DNA of 64,000 nucleotides from CBDANW01 sp965197825 (lineage in GTDB: Bacteria; Acidobacteriota; Vicinamibacteria; Marinacidobacterales; DATDRI01), in contig CBDANW010000003.1 in the NCBI GenBank assembly GCA_965197825.1, positions 1,054,001-1,118,000 on the forward strand. Reading direction: 5' to 3'. The stretch's first letter is position 1; each line of letters opens with the position of its first letter. This document shows, piece by piece, positions 29,247 through 38,744 of the stretch. The notes below the pieces were generated by a model. The model saw only the letters and a list, made by a program, of their open reading frames with translations, was not told where the DNA came from and did not search any database. The position numbers and the translations under genes were made by a program.

Positions 29247-29600
29247 TCAACTGACCCGACGCCACGCCTCCGCCATTCCCGCCCGCAACGGAAGTCCATT
29301 GTAGATTAGCACCGCCAATTGCTCGGCGGGCAGCGCCGCAACTCCATCCGTGGTATGACGCGGCCACCACTGCAGACGGCCCTTCGAAAAACGCTTCTGA
29401 AATAACCAAAACCCCTGTCCGTCGTACACCAAAAATTTGAGCGCCGTGCCTGAACGATTACGAAAAACGAATAACGTGCCGAGGAACGGATCGAGCTGGA
29501 ATTGTTGTCGGCACACGCAAGCCAAAGAATCGATACCCTTGCGGAAATCAACCGGCTCGCAAGCCACCAATACCTTCAGTTGAGGAACGATCTGGATCAT
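29247..29600 (-). CDS. tnpB: IS66 accessory protein TnpB, copy A
   Basis: 118 residues, intact: MIQIVPQLKVLVACEPVDFR, then KGIDSLACVC, LFVFRNRSGTALKFLVYDGQ, GFWLFQKRFSKGRLQWW. This is the IS66 Orf2 family, needed for transposition with TnpA and TnpC. Its ATG overlaps the tnpA stop as ATGA. It is convergent to tnpC, whereas IS66 elements normally carry tnpA-B-C in one direction. Confidence 0.85.
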   Translation of the reverse strand: MIQIVPQLKVLVACEPVDFRKGIDSLACVCRQQFQLDPFLGTLFVFRNRSGTALKFLVYDGQGFWLFQKRFSKGRLQWWPRHTTDGVAALPAEQLAVLIYNGLPLRAGMAEAWRRVS

Positions 29601-29764
29601 GTGTGAGTGCCGTTGCCGAGCGCGCCGACCACGAAGCGACAAACAGATTCGACCAGCTCATTCTCTCCCTCGCGATTCGACGTTACGACCGTCAGGCTCC
29701 CCGATGCGCTCTCTACCGTCAGACGGCACATCGTTCCTTCACCCTGAACCGAGTTCAGCGGAGG
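29597..29764 (-). pseudogene. IS66 TnpA, copy A, 3' fragment
   Basis: Only the C-terminal segment remains (TMCRLTVESASGSLTVVTSN, ending VVGALGNGTHT). The 5' part is cut where copy A meets the M19 dipeptidase at 29764. A longer version is in copy B. Confidence 0.6.
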
Positions 29765-30892
29765 GCCGGAAAAGCTACGACGTCGTCCAAGCCTTTTGGC
29801 ATGTACGGGTTGCCGTCGAAATCGGACCCGAGCCCGATGTGATCGATTCCCGCCACGTCGCGGATGTGATCGATGTGATCGGCTACGTCGGATAGGGTTG
29901 TGCGCGGCCGGGGATGCGATGCGTCCCAACGCTCGAGGCCCTGCCTCACCGTTTCCCGCGTGCTCCCGGGTAGGCTCTCCAGACGACGCCTTTCCGCTTG
30001 CGCGGCGCGACGGTGTCTGAACGTCGCCTGGGAAACGTAACTGGAGACAAAGGTCACACCATCACCACTCCCCCGTTGTCGGGCAGACGGCGCAGCACGT
30101 CGTCCGGCACGTTGCGAGGGTGATCGATGACGGCTCGCGCGGAGGAGTGGTTGAAGATAATCGCCGCCTCGGTGACATCCAGCGCGTCGTGCATCGTTGC
30201 CGGTGCGACATGAGATAGATCCACCAACATACCGAGGCGGTTCATTTCCCTCACCACTTCTTTGCCGAAAGGAAATAGACCCTGGACGCGAGCCCGATCC
30301 GTCGCCGAGTCCGCCCAAGGGGTGTTCCGCCCGTGAGTCAGAGTCATATAACGCGCTCCGAGCTCGAAGAACATCCTCAGCGTGGCAAGGGAGCTATCGA
30401 TAGAGTGCCCCCCTTCCATCCCGATCAGGGAGGCGATTTTCCCGGCGCGGAACGCCGCTTGCACTTCATCGGCCGTTCGAGCGAGCTGGAACGTGTCCGG
30501 GTAGGCGCGCATCAGTTGATAGACCACATCGATTTGTTCCATGGTAGCCCGCACAGCCGCGCCGCCCTCGAAGGTCGTAGGCACGTATACCGACCAGAAC
30601 TGTCCTCCGACGCCCCCTTCACCAGCCGCGGGATATCGGTCATCAAGCTCGCTTGAGGCTGTGCGATATCCAGATTGGATACCGCACGTTGGAATCGCTT
30701 GCGATACTGCCAGGGAAGATCGTTGTGGCCGTCGATGAGGGGCACCTGCTGGTGCAGCGCACGGGCTCGCTCAAACGGTGATGTGACCTCTTCCTGGATG
30801 TTCCGGTGGAAACTCGGCCAGAGCAATGCCAGGCCGAAGGTGGCGGCCAATAGCTTGCTACCCGTTCCCAACACGCTAGCTCCGCCGATCAC
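29765..30892 (-). pseudogene. Membrane dipeptidase (renal dipeptidase, M19), truncated and frameshifted
   Basis: Zinc dipeptidase family M19. GTG 30892 starts nine bases after the fabI stop, with an N-terminal anchor (LAATFGLALLWP). The zinc motif VPLIDGHNDLPWQYRKRF is followed, after a shift near 30585, by VPTTFEGGAAVRATMEQIDV, SLIGMEGGHSID and MLVDLSHVAPATMHDALDV, and after a second shift near 30055 by LSDVADHIDHIRDVAGIDHI and GLGSDFDGNPYMPKGLDDV. The last ~60 residues are replaced by element copy A. Certainly non-functional in this form. Confidence 0.75.
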
Positions 30893-30901
30893 AAGCTCGC
30901 G

Positions 30902-31693
30902 TCACGAGCCGGAACTCTCGAGCTCCGCCATCCCCATGACGTGGAAGCCACTATCTACATAAAGCACGTCACCGGTCACGCCGCGCGACAGATCGGAAAC
31001 CAGGAAAGCCGCCGCGTCTCCCACTTCGGATTGCTCCGTGTTCCTGCGCAGGGGAGCGTGACGGCGATGATACTCGAGCATCTTGGAAATCCCGTGAACA
31101 CCGGAGGCAGCCAGCGTCTTGATCGGGCCGGCGGAAATTGCATTCACCCGAATACCGCGTGGCCCGAGATCGGCAGCCAGGTAACGTACCGAAGCTTCGA
31201 GAGCCGCCTTCGCTACACCCATCACGTTGTAGTGCGGCACGACCCGCTGGCCACCCAAATAGGTGAGGGTGACGATGCTTCCCCCACCTCCGTCCATGAG
31301 AGGCACCATCCGTCGCGCCAGCGCAGTCAGCGAATAAGAAGAAACGTCCTGGGCGACACGATAGCCCTCGCGCGATGTCTGTACGTACTCGCCGTCCAAT
31401 TCCTCTCTTAGGGCAAACGCGACCGCGTGGACGACGAAGTCCAAGCTACCCATTTCGCGGCCAACCGCCTCCGCCAAGGCATCGATTTCCTCGTCCCGCG
31501 TCACGTCGCACGGAAGAATGACCGGATCGGCAAGCTGCTCTGCCAGTTGTCGCACGTTTTTCTCCAGCCTCTCTCCCTGATACGTAACGGCCAGGCGGGC
31601 CCCTTCCCGCGAGACCGACTGGGCAATACCCCAGGCGAGAGACCGTTTGTTTGCAATACCGACAACTAGACCCTTCTTTCCCGCAAGCAGCAT
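30902..31693 (-). CDS. fabI: Enoyl-[acyl-carrier-protein] reductase (NADH)
   Basis: SDR-type enoyl-ACP reductase that completes each fatty acid elongation cycle. The FabI-specific opening is GKKGLVVGIANKRSLAWGIA (about residues 4-23). The active-site Tyr and Lys appear as LGGQRVVPHYNVMGVAKAAL (Y-x6-K), and GPIKTLAASGV is the substrate-loop motif. ATG 31693 has GGAGG upstream and is chosen over TTG 31696. 263 residues, intact, one of the few undamaged host genes in this zone. The M19 gene follows nine bases later. Confidence 0.93.
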   Translation of the reverse strand: MLLAGKKGLVVGIANKRSLAWGIAQSVSREGARLAVTYQGERLEKNVRQLAEQLADPVILPCDVTRDEEIDALAEAVGREMGSLDFVVHAVAFALREELDGEYVQTSREGYRVAQDVSSYSLTALARRMVPLMDGGGGSIVTLTYLGGQRVVPHYNVMGVAKAALEASVRYLAADLGPRGIRVNAISAGPIKTLAASGVHGISKMLEYHRRHAPLRRNTEQSEVGDAAAFLVSDLSRGVTGDVLYVDSGFHVMGMAELESSGS

Positions 31694-31772
31694 CAAGACC
31701 TCCGGCCGGCAAGTGTATCATCCCTGTTTGGATTCGGTGACGCCGGGACAACGAGCCGGTAACCGCGGGTCT

Positions 31773-32256
31773 CTAGCCCGGAAACGGCCTTCGATCCAAC
31801 CACCGGTGCGATCGCTCGTAGGCGTAAGCCACTCGGAGGAGTTGCTTTTCCTGAAAGGGGCGGGCGGCTAATTGAAGGCCGAGTGGCAGGCCCGCCTCGG
31901 GAACACTCACCTCTTTGCCGCCCGCGAAAGCTTCACTCGCCAACGGGGAGCGCGCATCCCTCGGCTCCGCGAGCACGTCAAACAGCATCTCGACGTCCTC
32001 CACCGTGCGGGCCTAGGTGGGTTTCAGGCCCACCGTTCCGCAGAGTGCAGACGGGATCCGGATCGATCCGCCGATCTCCGTGCCTCCGATCCGTAGCCAA
32101 TCCCCGCTCTTCATCCCAAGGGTTCCGAACCGCGCCGTAGTGAGGATTCACGTTGGAGATGCCGAAGGCGAGCTCGTGAAGATTGGTCTTACCGGCGGAA
32201 GGTTCCCATTGCCTCATGACTCCGACATAGGCGGAGCCTAACGCTTCAAGAGCCAT
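31773..32256 (-). pseudogene. Amidase-signature enzyme, remnant
   Basis: Pieces of an amidase (GatA-like) in scrambled or shortened form: GKTNLHELAFGISNVNPHYG with the catalytic Lys region, then after a shift and loss of the GGSSGGS segment WLRIGGTEIGGSIRIPSALC and GTVGLKPT. The last should be followed by Tyr but reads TAG (32013-32015). ARTVEDVEMLFDVLAEP then jumps to the C-terminal EAGLPLGLQLAARPFQEKQL and TAG 31773. About 160 codons remain of about 450. Non-functional. Confidence 0.65.
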
Positions 32257-32277
32257 GGGGAGGTTTGCGCCTCCCCA
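32256..32277. other. Perfect short hairpin
   Basis: TGGGGAGG, six-base loop, CCTCCCCA. It sits at the edge of the amidase remnant; no T-tract on either side. Role unknown. Confidence 0.45.
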
Positions 32278-32532
32278 CGGCTTGCCCTTAAGTCGCTCTC
32301 ACTGTTCAAAGCAGTAGAACCGAAAAAGAGAGAGACCACATGCGCCGATAGAAAACTCGAGAATTTCTCCGAAGAACCCTCAGACATCGACGGTCAGGTC
32401 GACAATCAGGAAGATGGCCACCCCCTCGTTGAGCTCACGAGCTCAGCGAGTCACGGTGCTGCTTACCGTTTCTGACCCTGCCCGGGTTTTGTGGACATCA
32501 ACCGAGGCGCGACAATGCGCCTGGAGGCGTCC

Positions 32533-32829
32533 ATGGGAGAACGACGACGCAGGAAGTTCACGGGGGAGTTCAAGAAGGAAGCGGTCCGGCTGTTCAGGGA
32601 GGGCGAGGGCAGCATCGGCCAGGTCGCTAAGGAACTGGACCTGACGGAATCGGCCCTTCGAAACTGGGTGAAACAATACAAAGTTGATCACGGTGAAGGT
32701 CCACGCGAGGCTCTGACGACGGCGGAACGTGATGAGCTCCGTTCGCTACGGCGTCGAGTGCGTACGTTGGAGCAAGAGCGAGAAATATTAAAAAAGGCGG
32801 CGGCCTTCTTCGCGAAGGAAAGCGAATGA
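32533..32829 (+). CDS. IS3 OrfA (helix-turn-helix)
   Basis: 98 residues: MGERRRRKFTGEFKKEAVRL, the HTH GSIGQVAKELDLTESALRNW, and the C-terminal leucine-zipper-like RSLRRRVRTLEQEREILKKA. GGAGG lies six bases before ATG 32533. Near its end, A AAA AAG (32790-32796) is a canonical -1 slippery heptamer in the right frame, allowing an OrfAB fusion transposase. Stop overlaps OrfB as ATGA. Confidence 0.9.
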   Translation: MGERRRRKFTGEFKKEAVRLFREGEGSIGQVAKELDLTESALRNWVKQYKVDHGEGPREALTTAERDELRSLRRRVRTLEQEREILKKAAAFFAKESE

Positions 32830-33704
32830 GATTCAAATTCATTCACGCGGAGCGGGCCAACTACCCGGTGCGGGTGATGTGCCGAGTTCTGAGGGTATCG
32901 ACCAGCGGCTACTACGCTCAGATGAAGCGCGCGCCCAGCAAGCGACAGTGTGAGGATGGGAAGCTGAAGCTGCGCATCCAAGCGATCCACGCCCATAGCC
33001 GTGGTACCTACGGCAGGGAGCGTGTACGTCGCCAGCTTGACGGGGAGAACGTCGAGGTAGGCAAGCAGCGAGTGGCACGGCTGATGCGTGAGATGGGCCT
33101 GCAGGGTCTGCCCAGCAAGCGTTTTCGCCGCACGACCGACAGCAAGCACGATCGCCCCATCGCACCCAACGTGCTCGGCCGGAACTTCGAAGCCGAACGA
33201 CCGAACCAGTTCTGGGTGACGGACATAACCTACATCCGGACTTGGGAAGGCTGGCTCTACTTGGCGGTCATCCTCGATCTGTTCTCGCGTCGTGTCGTAG
33301 GCTGGGCGATGCAGCCTCACCTGCGCGCGGAGCTTGCTCTCGAGGCGCTTCACATGGCCTTGGGGCGCCGCCTGCCGGAAAGTGGCTTGGTGCATCATTC
33401 AGACCGTGGTACTCAATACGCGGCTGCGACCTACCAGGCCGTGCTCGATGAGTACGGCATCGTGTGCTCGATGAGCCGCAAGGGTGATTGCTGGGACAAC
33501 GCCGTGACCGAGAGCTTCTTAGGCACGCTCAAGACCGAGCTCCTCCACCGGTGTAGTTGGCCAACACGACGTATGGCCAAAGACGCGGTCGCGAGCTACA
33601 TCGAGGGGTTCTACAATCCGTATCGACTCCACTCGTCACTCGATTACAACAGCCCAATGGTGTTCGAACGGATTCATGACCTCAAAACGGCTCATGCGAG
33701 ATAA
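32826..33704 (+). CDS. IS3 OrfB (DDE integrase-type transposase)
   Basis: 292 residues with an rve integrase core: FWVTDITYIRTWEGWLYLAV (first D), LVHHSDRGTQYAAATYQAVL (second D) and GDCWDNAVTESFLGTLKTEL (E). HTH_21 region near the N-terminus (YPVRVMCRVLRVSTSGYYAQ). Intact. Produced mainly as an OrfAB fusion if the slippery site in orfA is used; OrfB sits in the -1 frame, as expected. Confidence 0.93.
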   Translation: MRFKFIHAERANYPVRVMCRVLRVSTSGYYAQMKRAPSKRQCEDGKLKLRIQAIHAHSRGTYGRERVRRQLDGENVEVGKQRVARLMREMGLQGLPSKRFRRTTDSKHDRPIAPNVLGRNFEAERPNQFWVTDITYIRTWEGWLYLAVILDLFSRRVVGWAMQPHLRAELALEALHMALGRRLPESGLVHHSDRGTQYAAATYQAVLDEYGIVCSMSRKGDCWDNAVTESFLGTLKTELLHRCSWPTRRMAKDAVASYIEGFYNPYRLHSSLDYNSPMVFERIHDLKTAHAR

Positions 33705-33732
33705 TCAACCTTTCCACTTTTCCTGGGCAAGG

Positions 33733-34518
33733 TCATTCTGTTTCGGCACCCTCTTCCACGGTCTCCTTCTCCGCATCTCTCTCGAAATCGGTCGAGTCCG
33801 CGGGCAGCTGAGACAGCGCTTGACTCAACTCAGGAACCGTAGAGTCTTCTCGCGCCTCCGGCCCGGGCGCATCGGTGGGCGCTCGTAAGGCGGATGAGGC
33901 GATCTGACGAATTTGAGCGTGGGAATCATCCGCGAATTTCGCCAACGCTTGGATCGCCCATGGATGTGGTATCTGCGCCAGGGCCAGTGCCGCAGTAGCG
34001 CGCACCTGGTCGGGCCAAGGTCGTCGCCGTGGCCAGAAACGGCCCTGACGCCCGAGGACCTGCACCAGAGCCTCCACCGACGCCGGATCTCCGACCTGAC
34101 CAAGCGCCTGGCAGCAAACTATGACCAGCTCGGGATCCTGCGTCTTGCTCAGAGTGTTCGCGACCGCTTTGGCCGCCGTGACCGACCCCATCTGAGCCAG
34201 ACTGCGAATCGTTCCCTTGACGACCGCCAAATCCTCGCGATCGATGAACGGAAGAACGGCTTCGATGATCGCATTGTCTTTCAGACGCTCGGCGAGCCGA
34301 AAAGCGGCACGACGAATCTTGGGATTGGCGTCCCCGAGGCTGTACGTTATTTCGTCCCGAAGCTCCCGCGTGACCAGGTCGATGACCTCTAAGATGCGAA
34401 ACCTCTGCTCGACCGTAATTTCTAGTGCCAGCGCACGCTTCAGCTCCTTGGCCCCAGGGGTACCTACATCGGCGAGCATGCGCGCCGCTAGTTGACGAAC
34501 GCGAAGGCTTTTCTCGTG
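33733..34518 (-). pseudogene. C-terminal HEAT-repeat section of the AAA-HEAT protein, ended by IS3
   Basis: HEAT-like helical pairs: EKSLRVRQLAARMLADVG, LVTRELRDEITYSLGDANPK, IRSLAQMGSVTAAKAVANTL, CCQALGQVGDPASVEALVQV, ALALAQIPHPWAIQALAKFA. In frame with the section above, from which a TAA (34519) separates it. The present stop TGA (33733-33735) is the IS3 terminus itself. Removing the IS and one TTC copy restores a tail of eight more residues (TVSSTVTR) to a native TGA near 32446. Confidence 0.65.
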
Positions 34519-36297
34519 TTAAATGATCTCGATCGATATTGGGACACCGTGTTCGCCTAGGACCCCTAGGAACTCTACCGCGCGCTGGTGTCGGTTGACC
34601 GAGTCGGAGCAAAGATCTTCCTGCACGATGGAGCACGCGTGGACGTCGACGTCGAGACGCAGCAACCCGTCGAGCGCGCCGACCAGTGCGGGCTCGTTTT
34701 CCCTCAACCGCTTTCGACGCTCTCTGATACTCTGCACCACCTGGCCCGCTAGCTGGTAGTCCCCGAGTTGGACGCCTTCCATAGAGATCTGGTTGAGCAA
34801 GCCAACAAGCTTCGGGAGGATCTTGGGATCGCGCTCTTCCCGCAAGCAATCGAGAAGATCGCGGAGAGCTGTTTGCGCGAACTGACTGCGTTTTGCCAAA
34901 TTCACGTGCTCAAACGCATAGGAGACTGCCTGAATCGTGCGCTCTCTCTGATCGATGTGCCGGGAAGCGTAGCCATCGAACAACCGGCCGACGAGAAGTA
35001 AAAAGGCATCTGACTCGCGATCCTCAAGAAGTTTCCATACAAGGACCGGGAAATCTGCTTGCAGCTGTTCGAGAGGAGCGTTGGCGATCGACTCCTCTAG
35101 TTGACTCGCCGTCTTCTTTTCTTCAGGCTTCTCGCCGACGTCACTGTCCCGTTGAGCTTCTTCGGGCAAGATCTGTTGCCGCCAAGTGAGCTCGTAACTG
35201 CTCTGATTGACGCTGACGTTGGAGAGCTCGTGTCTGTCGAGAAGCTCGTCCCAAGCACTCTCGCTCCCGCTTCGGACGCTGACTTGCCGGAGAGCGTCGA
35301 TGAATGTCCCAACGTCCTGCTCGGACAGCTCGGCGCTGAAGGAGATGGTGGTGAGTTGCATCGCTTCGACGAAAGCGAAAAAGCTCTCGGCCAACTCCGC
35401 GTAGTCTCGCGTGTTGACCTTGGCACCATTGACGATCAGGGCGTCGTCGGCCCGGGCAAGGCTCAGCATCGCTCGCTTGTTGAGCACGGTCCGCAGAGCA
35501 TCATGGAGCTCTCTGATGGCTCGTGTCACGGGGCGGCTATCGATGGGGTACAAACGCGCGTTCTTGGCCGCTCCGAGAAACGCCCGAATGATGTCGGGTA
35601 CCGCTGTTAGCTCATCATCTCGAAGCTCTTCCTCTGGCGCGAATGGCTGAGGAGTATGAGATTTCTTGCTTTTCCGGTTCGACTTCCGCTTCTTGGATCT
35701 CCGCGCTCTGCGAATGGCCGAAGAGGGTAACTGTTGCGGCTCCACGTGCCGCAGAGATTTGTCCTCTCTTAGCTTGCGCCAGAATCGCCGTCCGATTTTC
35801 TTAGGCTCCAGCTCTGCCAGTGTTTGCAGTACGACATAGAGCTCTTCCCCTGGAACTTCTCGACGAAATCGAATGGCATCCAGGTCCGCCTGGTCCATTA
35901 GGTCGATGAAGGCATCGGCGAGCGATCGGTACTCCGCCACATCCAGAGGTTGATCGTTGGCACGCAGAGTGCGCTGTGTGCGCGACAGCCTAACCACGGG
36001 GTTCCTGGCAAGAAGCTGGTCCAGAATCTCCTTCACCTGACCACGAGACCGGGCGATCGCCGGACTCTCGGCGGGATACAGCTTGAGGCTGCGAACGGCC
36101 GACAAGACAGAGCGCAGCACACGATGTACGTCTCGAAGGCCTTCCTCGTCTAGAGGCAGCTCGACCTGCTTGTCCAGCTCCGGTAGCTCTCCAGAATACA
36201 CGACCGCTTCGTCGGCATTGAAGGTCGCTTCCCCGTAAGCGCGTCGCATCTCTTCGTAACGCTTCGCCTTTTCGAGATTCGCCGAGCGCTGGAAGTG
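34519..36297 (-). pseudogene. Middle section of the AAA-HEAT protein
   Basis: In frame with both neighbouring sections but closed by a TAG (36298) before it and TAA (34519) after it. Two copies of an alpha-helical domain are visible (SVLSAVRSLKLYPAESPAIA and RAFLGAAKNARLYPIDSRPV), each followed by a RANDQPL or IVNGAKV segment. A basic KK/RK-rich linker sits between them. The C-terminal part is HEAT-like (LRDLLDCLREERDPKILPKL). The function of this large protein is unknown; signalling or scaffolding is suggested by the ATPase at its N-terminus. Confidence 0.5.
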
Positions 36298-37688
36298 CTA
36301 GGCAAGCAACGATGCCGAAGAGAGCAGATTGTTCTCGGCAAAACCTTCCTGGTACTCACCATCGTTCTCGTGAAGATTCTTCCGCTTTTCGGACTCGATG
36401 GCTCCGTAGCTGATCTCGAGCACGCGCTTTCCCAGGAAGCGCATGCTCTCATCGTTCAATTGGAAGTCGAGCTTGACGAGACCCAGCGCCGCGGCTCGGT
36501 CCACGAACTCCTGGACCGCGGTCTCCTGTTCCCGGGAGCTCCCCGTCAAAACACTCACCGACACGTCCTCACCAAGTGTTGAGGCGCGCGCCAGGAACTC
36601 GCGATCCGACTCGTTGAGGGCAGAGATTTTTTCCAGAACGATCTCCTCGAGGGACCGCGGGAGGTAATCAGCGGCGAGTGACTGCAGGACCCACTGTCGG
36701 CCGACCAATGTGATCTTCTGGTTTGCGACTAACTTACGCGCAATCTCGGTGAGAAAGAGCGGATTGCCTTGAGTTAGCCGCTCTAGCTCGGTGGTGAAAG
36801 ATTCAGATAGGTTCAGTCCGGGGAAGGCGCCTCGTAGGAACTCGGCGATCTCTCTGGGTGCTAGGGGCCGTAATTGAATCGTTTGAATTTCGATTTCGTC
36901 GCAATAGGCGCTGTAAAAGCGACGGAGCGGTGACGCTTCGTCCTTACCGAGCGTCACGATCTCCATGGAAGTACCACAGAGCAAGATCGGCAGCGTCCCG
37001 GAAAGAGCGAGCCAGCGGAAGAGCAGAAGGGTTGCCTCGTCGGACATCGCGAGATCGTCCAACAGCAGAATGAGTGGTCGATTGTCCAGGGCCCGTGGTA
37101 TGAACCGCGCCAGGGCGGCAAAAATTCCCTCGCGTCTCGTCCGCTCGTCCTCGTGGGTTGGTTCGGAATCCGGCTGAGGTAGCTGGGGAAGGACGTGACG
37201 CAGATATCCGACCTCCTTCGGTCCGAGAGTGCGGAACAAAGACTCGCCACGGTCTTCTCGCTTGTTCAACAGCGTCGCCAAGATTCGCGTCGTCAGGTAA
37301 TAGGGCTGGAAGCCCTCGGCCGGGTCTCCCGCCGTCCGCACCAAGACATGATCCTCACTACCAGCGAGGTTTTGTTGAACCGTGTCCAGAAAAGTCGTCT
37401 TACCCATTCCCGCTGCGGCTTCCACGATGATGAACTGGGCTCTTGCCCTCACCCAGTTGACTCAGGTAGTCCGAGAAAGCCGACAGCTCGGAACGCCGTC
37501 CCACCATGCCGGCGGCATCGAGGCGATGTAGCGCCGTCTTGGTGGAGATCCTCGTTGGATCGATGTCGGCGGTCGTGGCCGTCCGATTCGGCGACGTCTT
37601 CGCCGTTCACCGGAACCCGCGGTCCGTCAATGACCAAAACCTCGGCCCATTGCGTGTTCGGTGTCCTTTCGGCAACGGTGCGTGACAT
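36298..37688 (-). pseudogene. AAA ATPase (STAND-like) N-terminal section, frameshifted
   Basis: P-loop VEAAAGMGKTTFLDTVQQNL near nt 37400, Walker B NRPLILLLDDLAMSDEATLL near 37060, then a winged-helix or TPR-like region (LERLTQGNPLFLTEIARKLV). A one-base shift near 37440-37455 separates this from the upstream frame (GMVGRRSELSAFSDYLSQLG), and another near 37560 separates that from the apparent start (MSRTVAERTPNTQWAEVLVI). It ends at TAG 36298, where in-frame sequence continues HFQRSANLEKAKRYEEM; a Tyr is expected there. With the next two sections it would form one protein of about 1,300 residues. Confidence 0.6.
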
Positions 37689-37813
37689 GACGGGATGCGA
37701 TAAGTAGTCTGCCCGGGGGTCGCTCGTTGTTGACGGAGGTTTGAAACAAAAAGGAAAAAAGTCCTGGACAAAGCGGGACCATCTGTGTAGTCTCAGCCTG
37801 GGAGGAAAGGAGC

Positions 37814-38744
37814 GTGGCCCAGGTGAGCAACGAGACGGAGGCCATGGTGTGGAAGCGCCCGAGCTTTTGCGGCAAGGGTGTGACCGATGAGGAATGGAAT
37901 ATTCTGCACGAGGTCATCGACTCATGCGGACTGTCGCGGCACGAGCTTGCGAGCACGATCTGCGAGTCATTGGGTTGGGTTCGTGCGAACGGAAATTTGA
38001 AATCCCAGGAATGTTACGAGTACCTCGATTTGCTCGAAGCGGGGGGATTGGTGGAGCTACCCCGTCGTCGCGAGCAGCGTCGTCGCGGCCCCACGAGCAT
38101 CCACTACACGAAGGCTGGACGAAAGGGGTCTCGTCGAGAGGGCAATCTATCGGACGTGGCGCCGGTAACTCTGGGCTTGGTGGCGCACGCTGAGGAGCGA
38201 GCGCTGTGGAGGGAACTGGTCGAGCGTTACCACTACCTTCGGGCAGAAGGTGGCCTATGGCGCACACCTGCGTTACTTGGTCTGGAGCTCGAAATCTCGT
38301 CGTGAGCTGAGTGGGTGCGTGCAGTTCTCGTCGTCAGCGCGTCGTCTTCGGTCTCGTGACGGCTTCATCGGTTGGGATGACGCGACGCGGCAAAAGAACC
38401 TTCGGCGGGTGGTAAACAACAGTCGGTTCCTGATCCTGCCGTGGTTTTCCATCAAAGGCCTCGCGAGTCACGTGCTGTCGCTGGCAGCCCGAGTGGTGGT
38501 GGATGATTGGGAGGAAGCGTACGGTGTGAGGCCGGTGTTGCTCGAGACGTTTGTGGAGAGGGAGCGTAACGAGGGGACGTGCTACCTGGCGGCGAACTGG
38601 ATGGACGTGGGATCGACTACTGGGCGTGGCCGTATGGACCGACACAACAAAGAGGCGAAGCCGGTGAAACGGTGCCTGGTATATCCGCTGGTGCGTGAGT
38701 TTCGCCGCGAGCTCGGGGTTGTGGATGAAGGTCGAGCGGGCTGA
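37814..38744 (+). pseudogene. DruA-like DUF4338 protein, copy B, one +1 frameshift
   Basis: GTG 37814 lies behind GGAGGAAAGGAG. The first frame (to about 38238) gives MAQVSNETEAMVWKRPSFCG, an LSRHELASTICESLGW helix-turn-helix-like stretch and LWRELVERYHYL. The second frame from about 38240 gives FGQKVAYGAHLRYLVWSS and the DUF4338 core (VVNNSRFLILPW, ETFVERERNEGTCYLAANWM). The switch occurs at CTT CGG, identical in copy A. If the shift is bridged, the protein is about 310 residues, normal for the family. The C-terminus overlaps tnpC. Confidence 0.7.

Larger units (their letters stand above)
26287..29254 (+). pseudogene. IS66 transposase TnpC, copy A, split by an IS256-type insertion
   Basis: N-terminal piece MKVERAELLHLEERLSRGEL; a one-base shift near 26485, shared with copy B, joins it to CHGRNGAKDYTGAKRETVSH and the zinc-finger-like LRCAGCQKTFTAPLP. 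Coding stops at the IS256-type element (26826-28302). It resumes with KWAGASTQFERAEAMANAVL, the DDE part VHSDDTGVRILT, VHARRYF, and DNNVSEQELKPSQRHRKNSL, ending at TGA 29252. Its 3' end overlaps the convergent tnpB by eight bases. Confidence 0.72.
25590..29764. mobile_element. DruA-like/IS66 composite element, copy A (both ends truncated)
   Basis: Nearly identical to copy B at 38013-42672. Content, left to right: DUF4338/DruA-like gene and IS66 tnpC on +, then tnpB and tnpA on -. The left end lacks the first 230 or so bases found in copy B and abuts the M14 peptidase remnant; the right end stops inside tnpA and abuts the M19 dipeptidase remnant. Copy A differs from B by a 15-base deletion between direct repeats near 25645, an IS256-type insertion (26826-28302), and by keeping about 430 bases (29052-29484) that B has lost. 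Confidence 0.8.
32473..33735 (+). mobile_element. IS3-family insertion sequence, intact
   Basis: 1,263 bases. Terminal inverted repeats begin TGACCCTGCCCGGG (left) and TGACCTTGCCCAGG (right, inverted), with 17 of 23 bases matching. Flanked by a 3-base duplication TTC (32470-32472 and 33736-33738), typical of IS3. It is inserted in the last codons of the HEAT-repeat gene on the other strand. Confidence 0.9.

Noticed and set aside
25590..38744. Druantia anti-phage defence system
   Set aside because: Only a DruA-like DUF4338 protein is present, embedded in IS66 genes. No DruE helicase or other Dru genes are nearby, so it is treated as a transposon gene.
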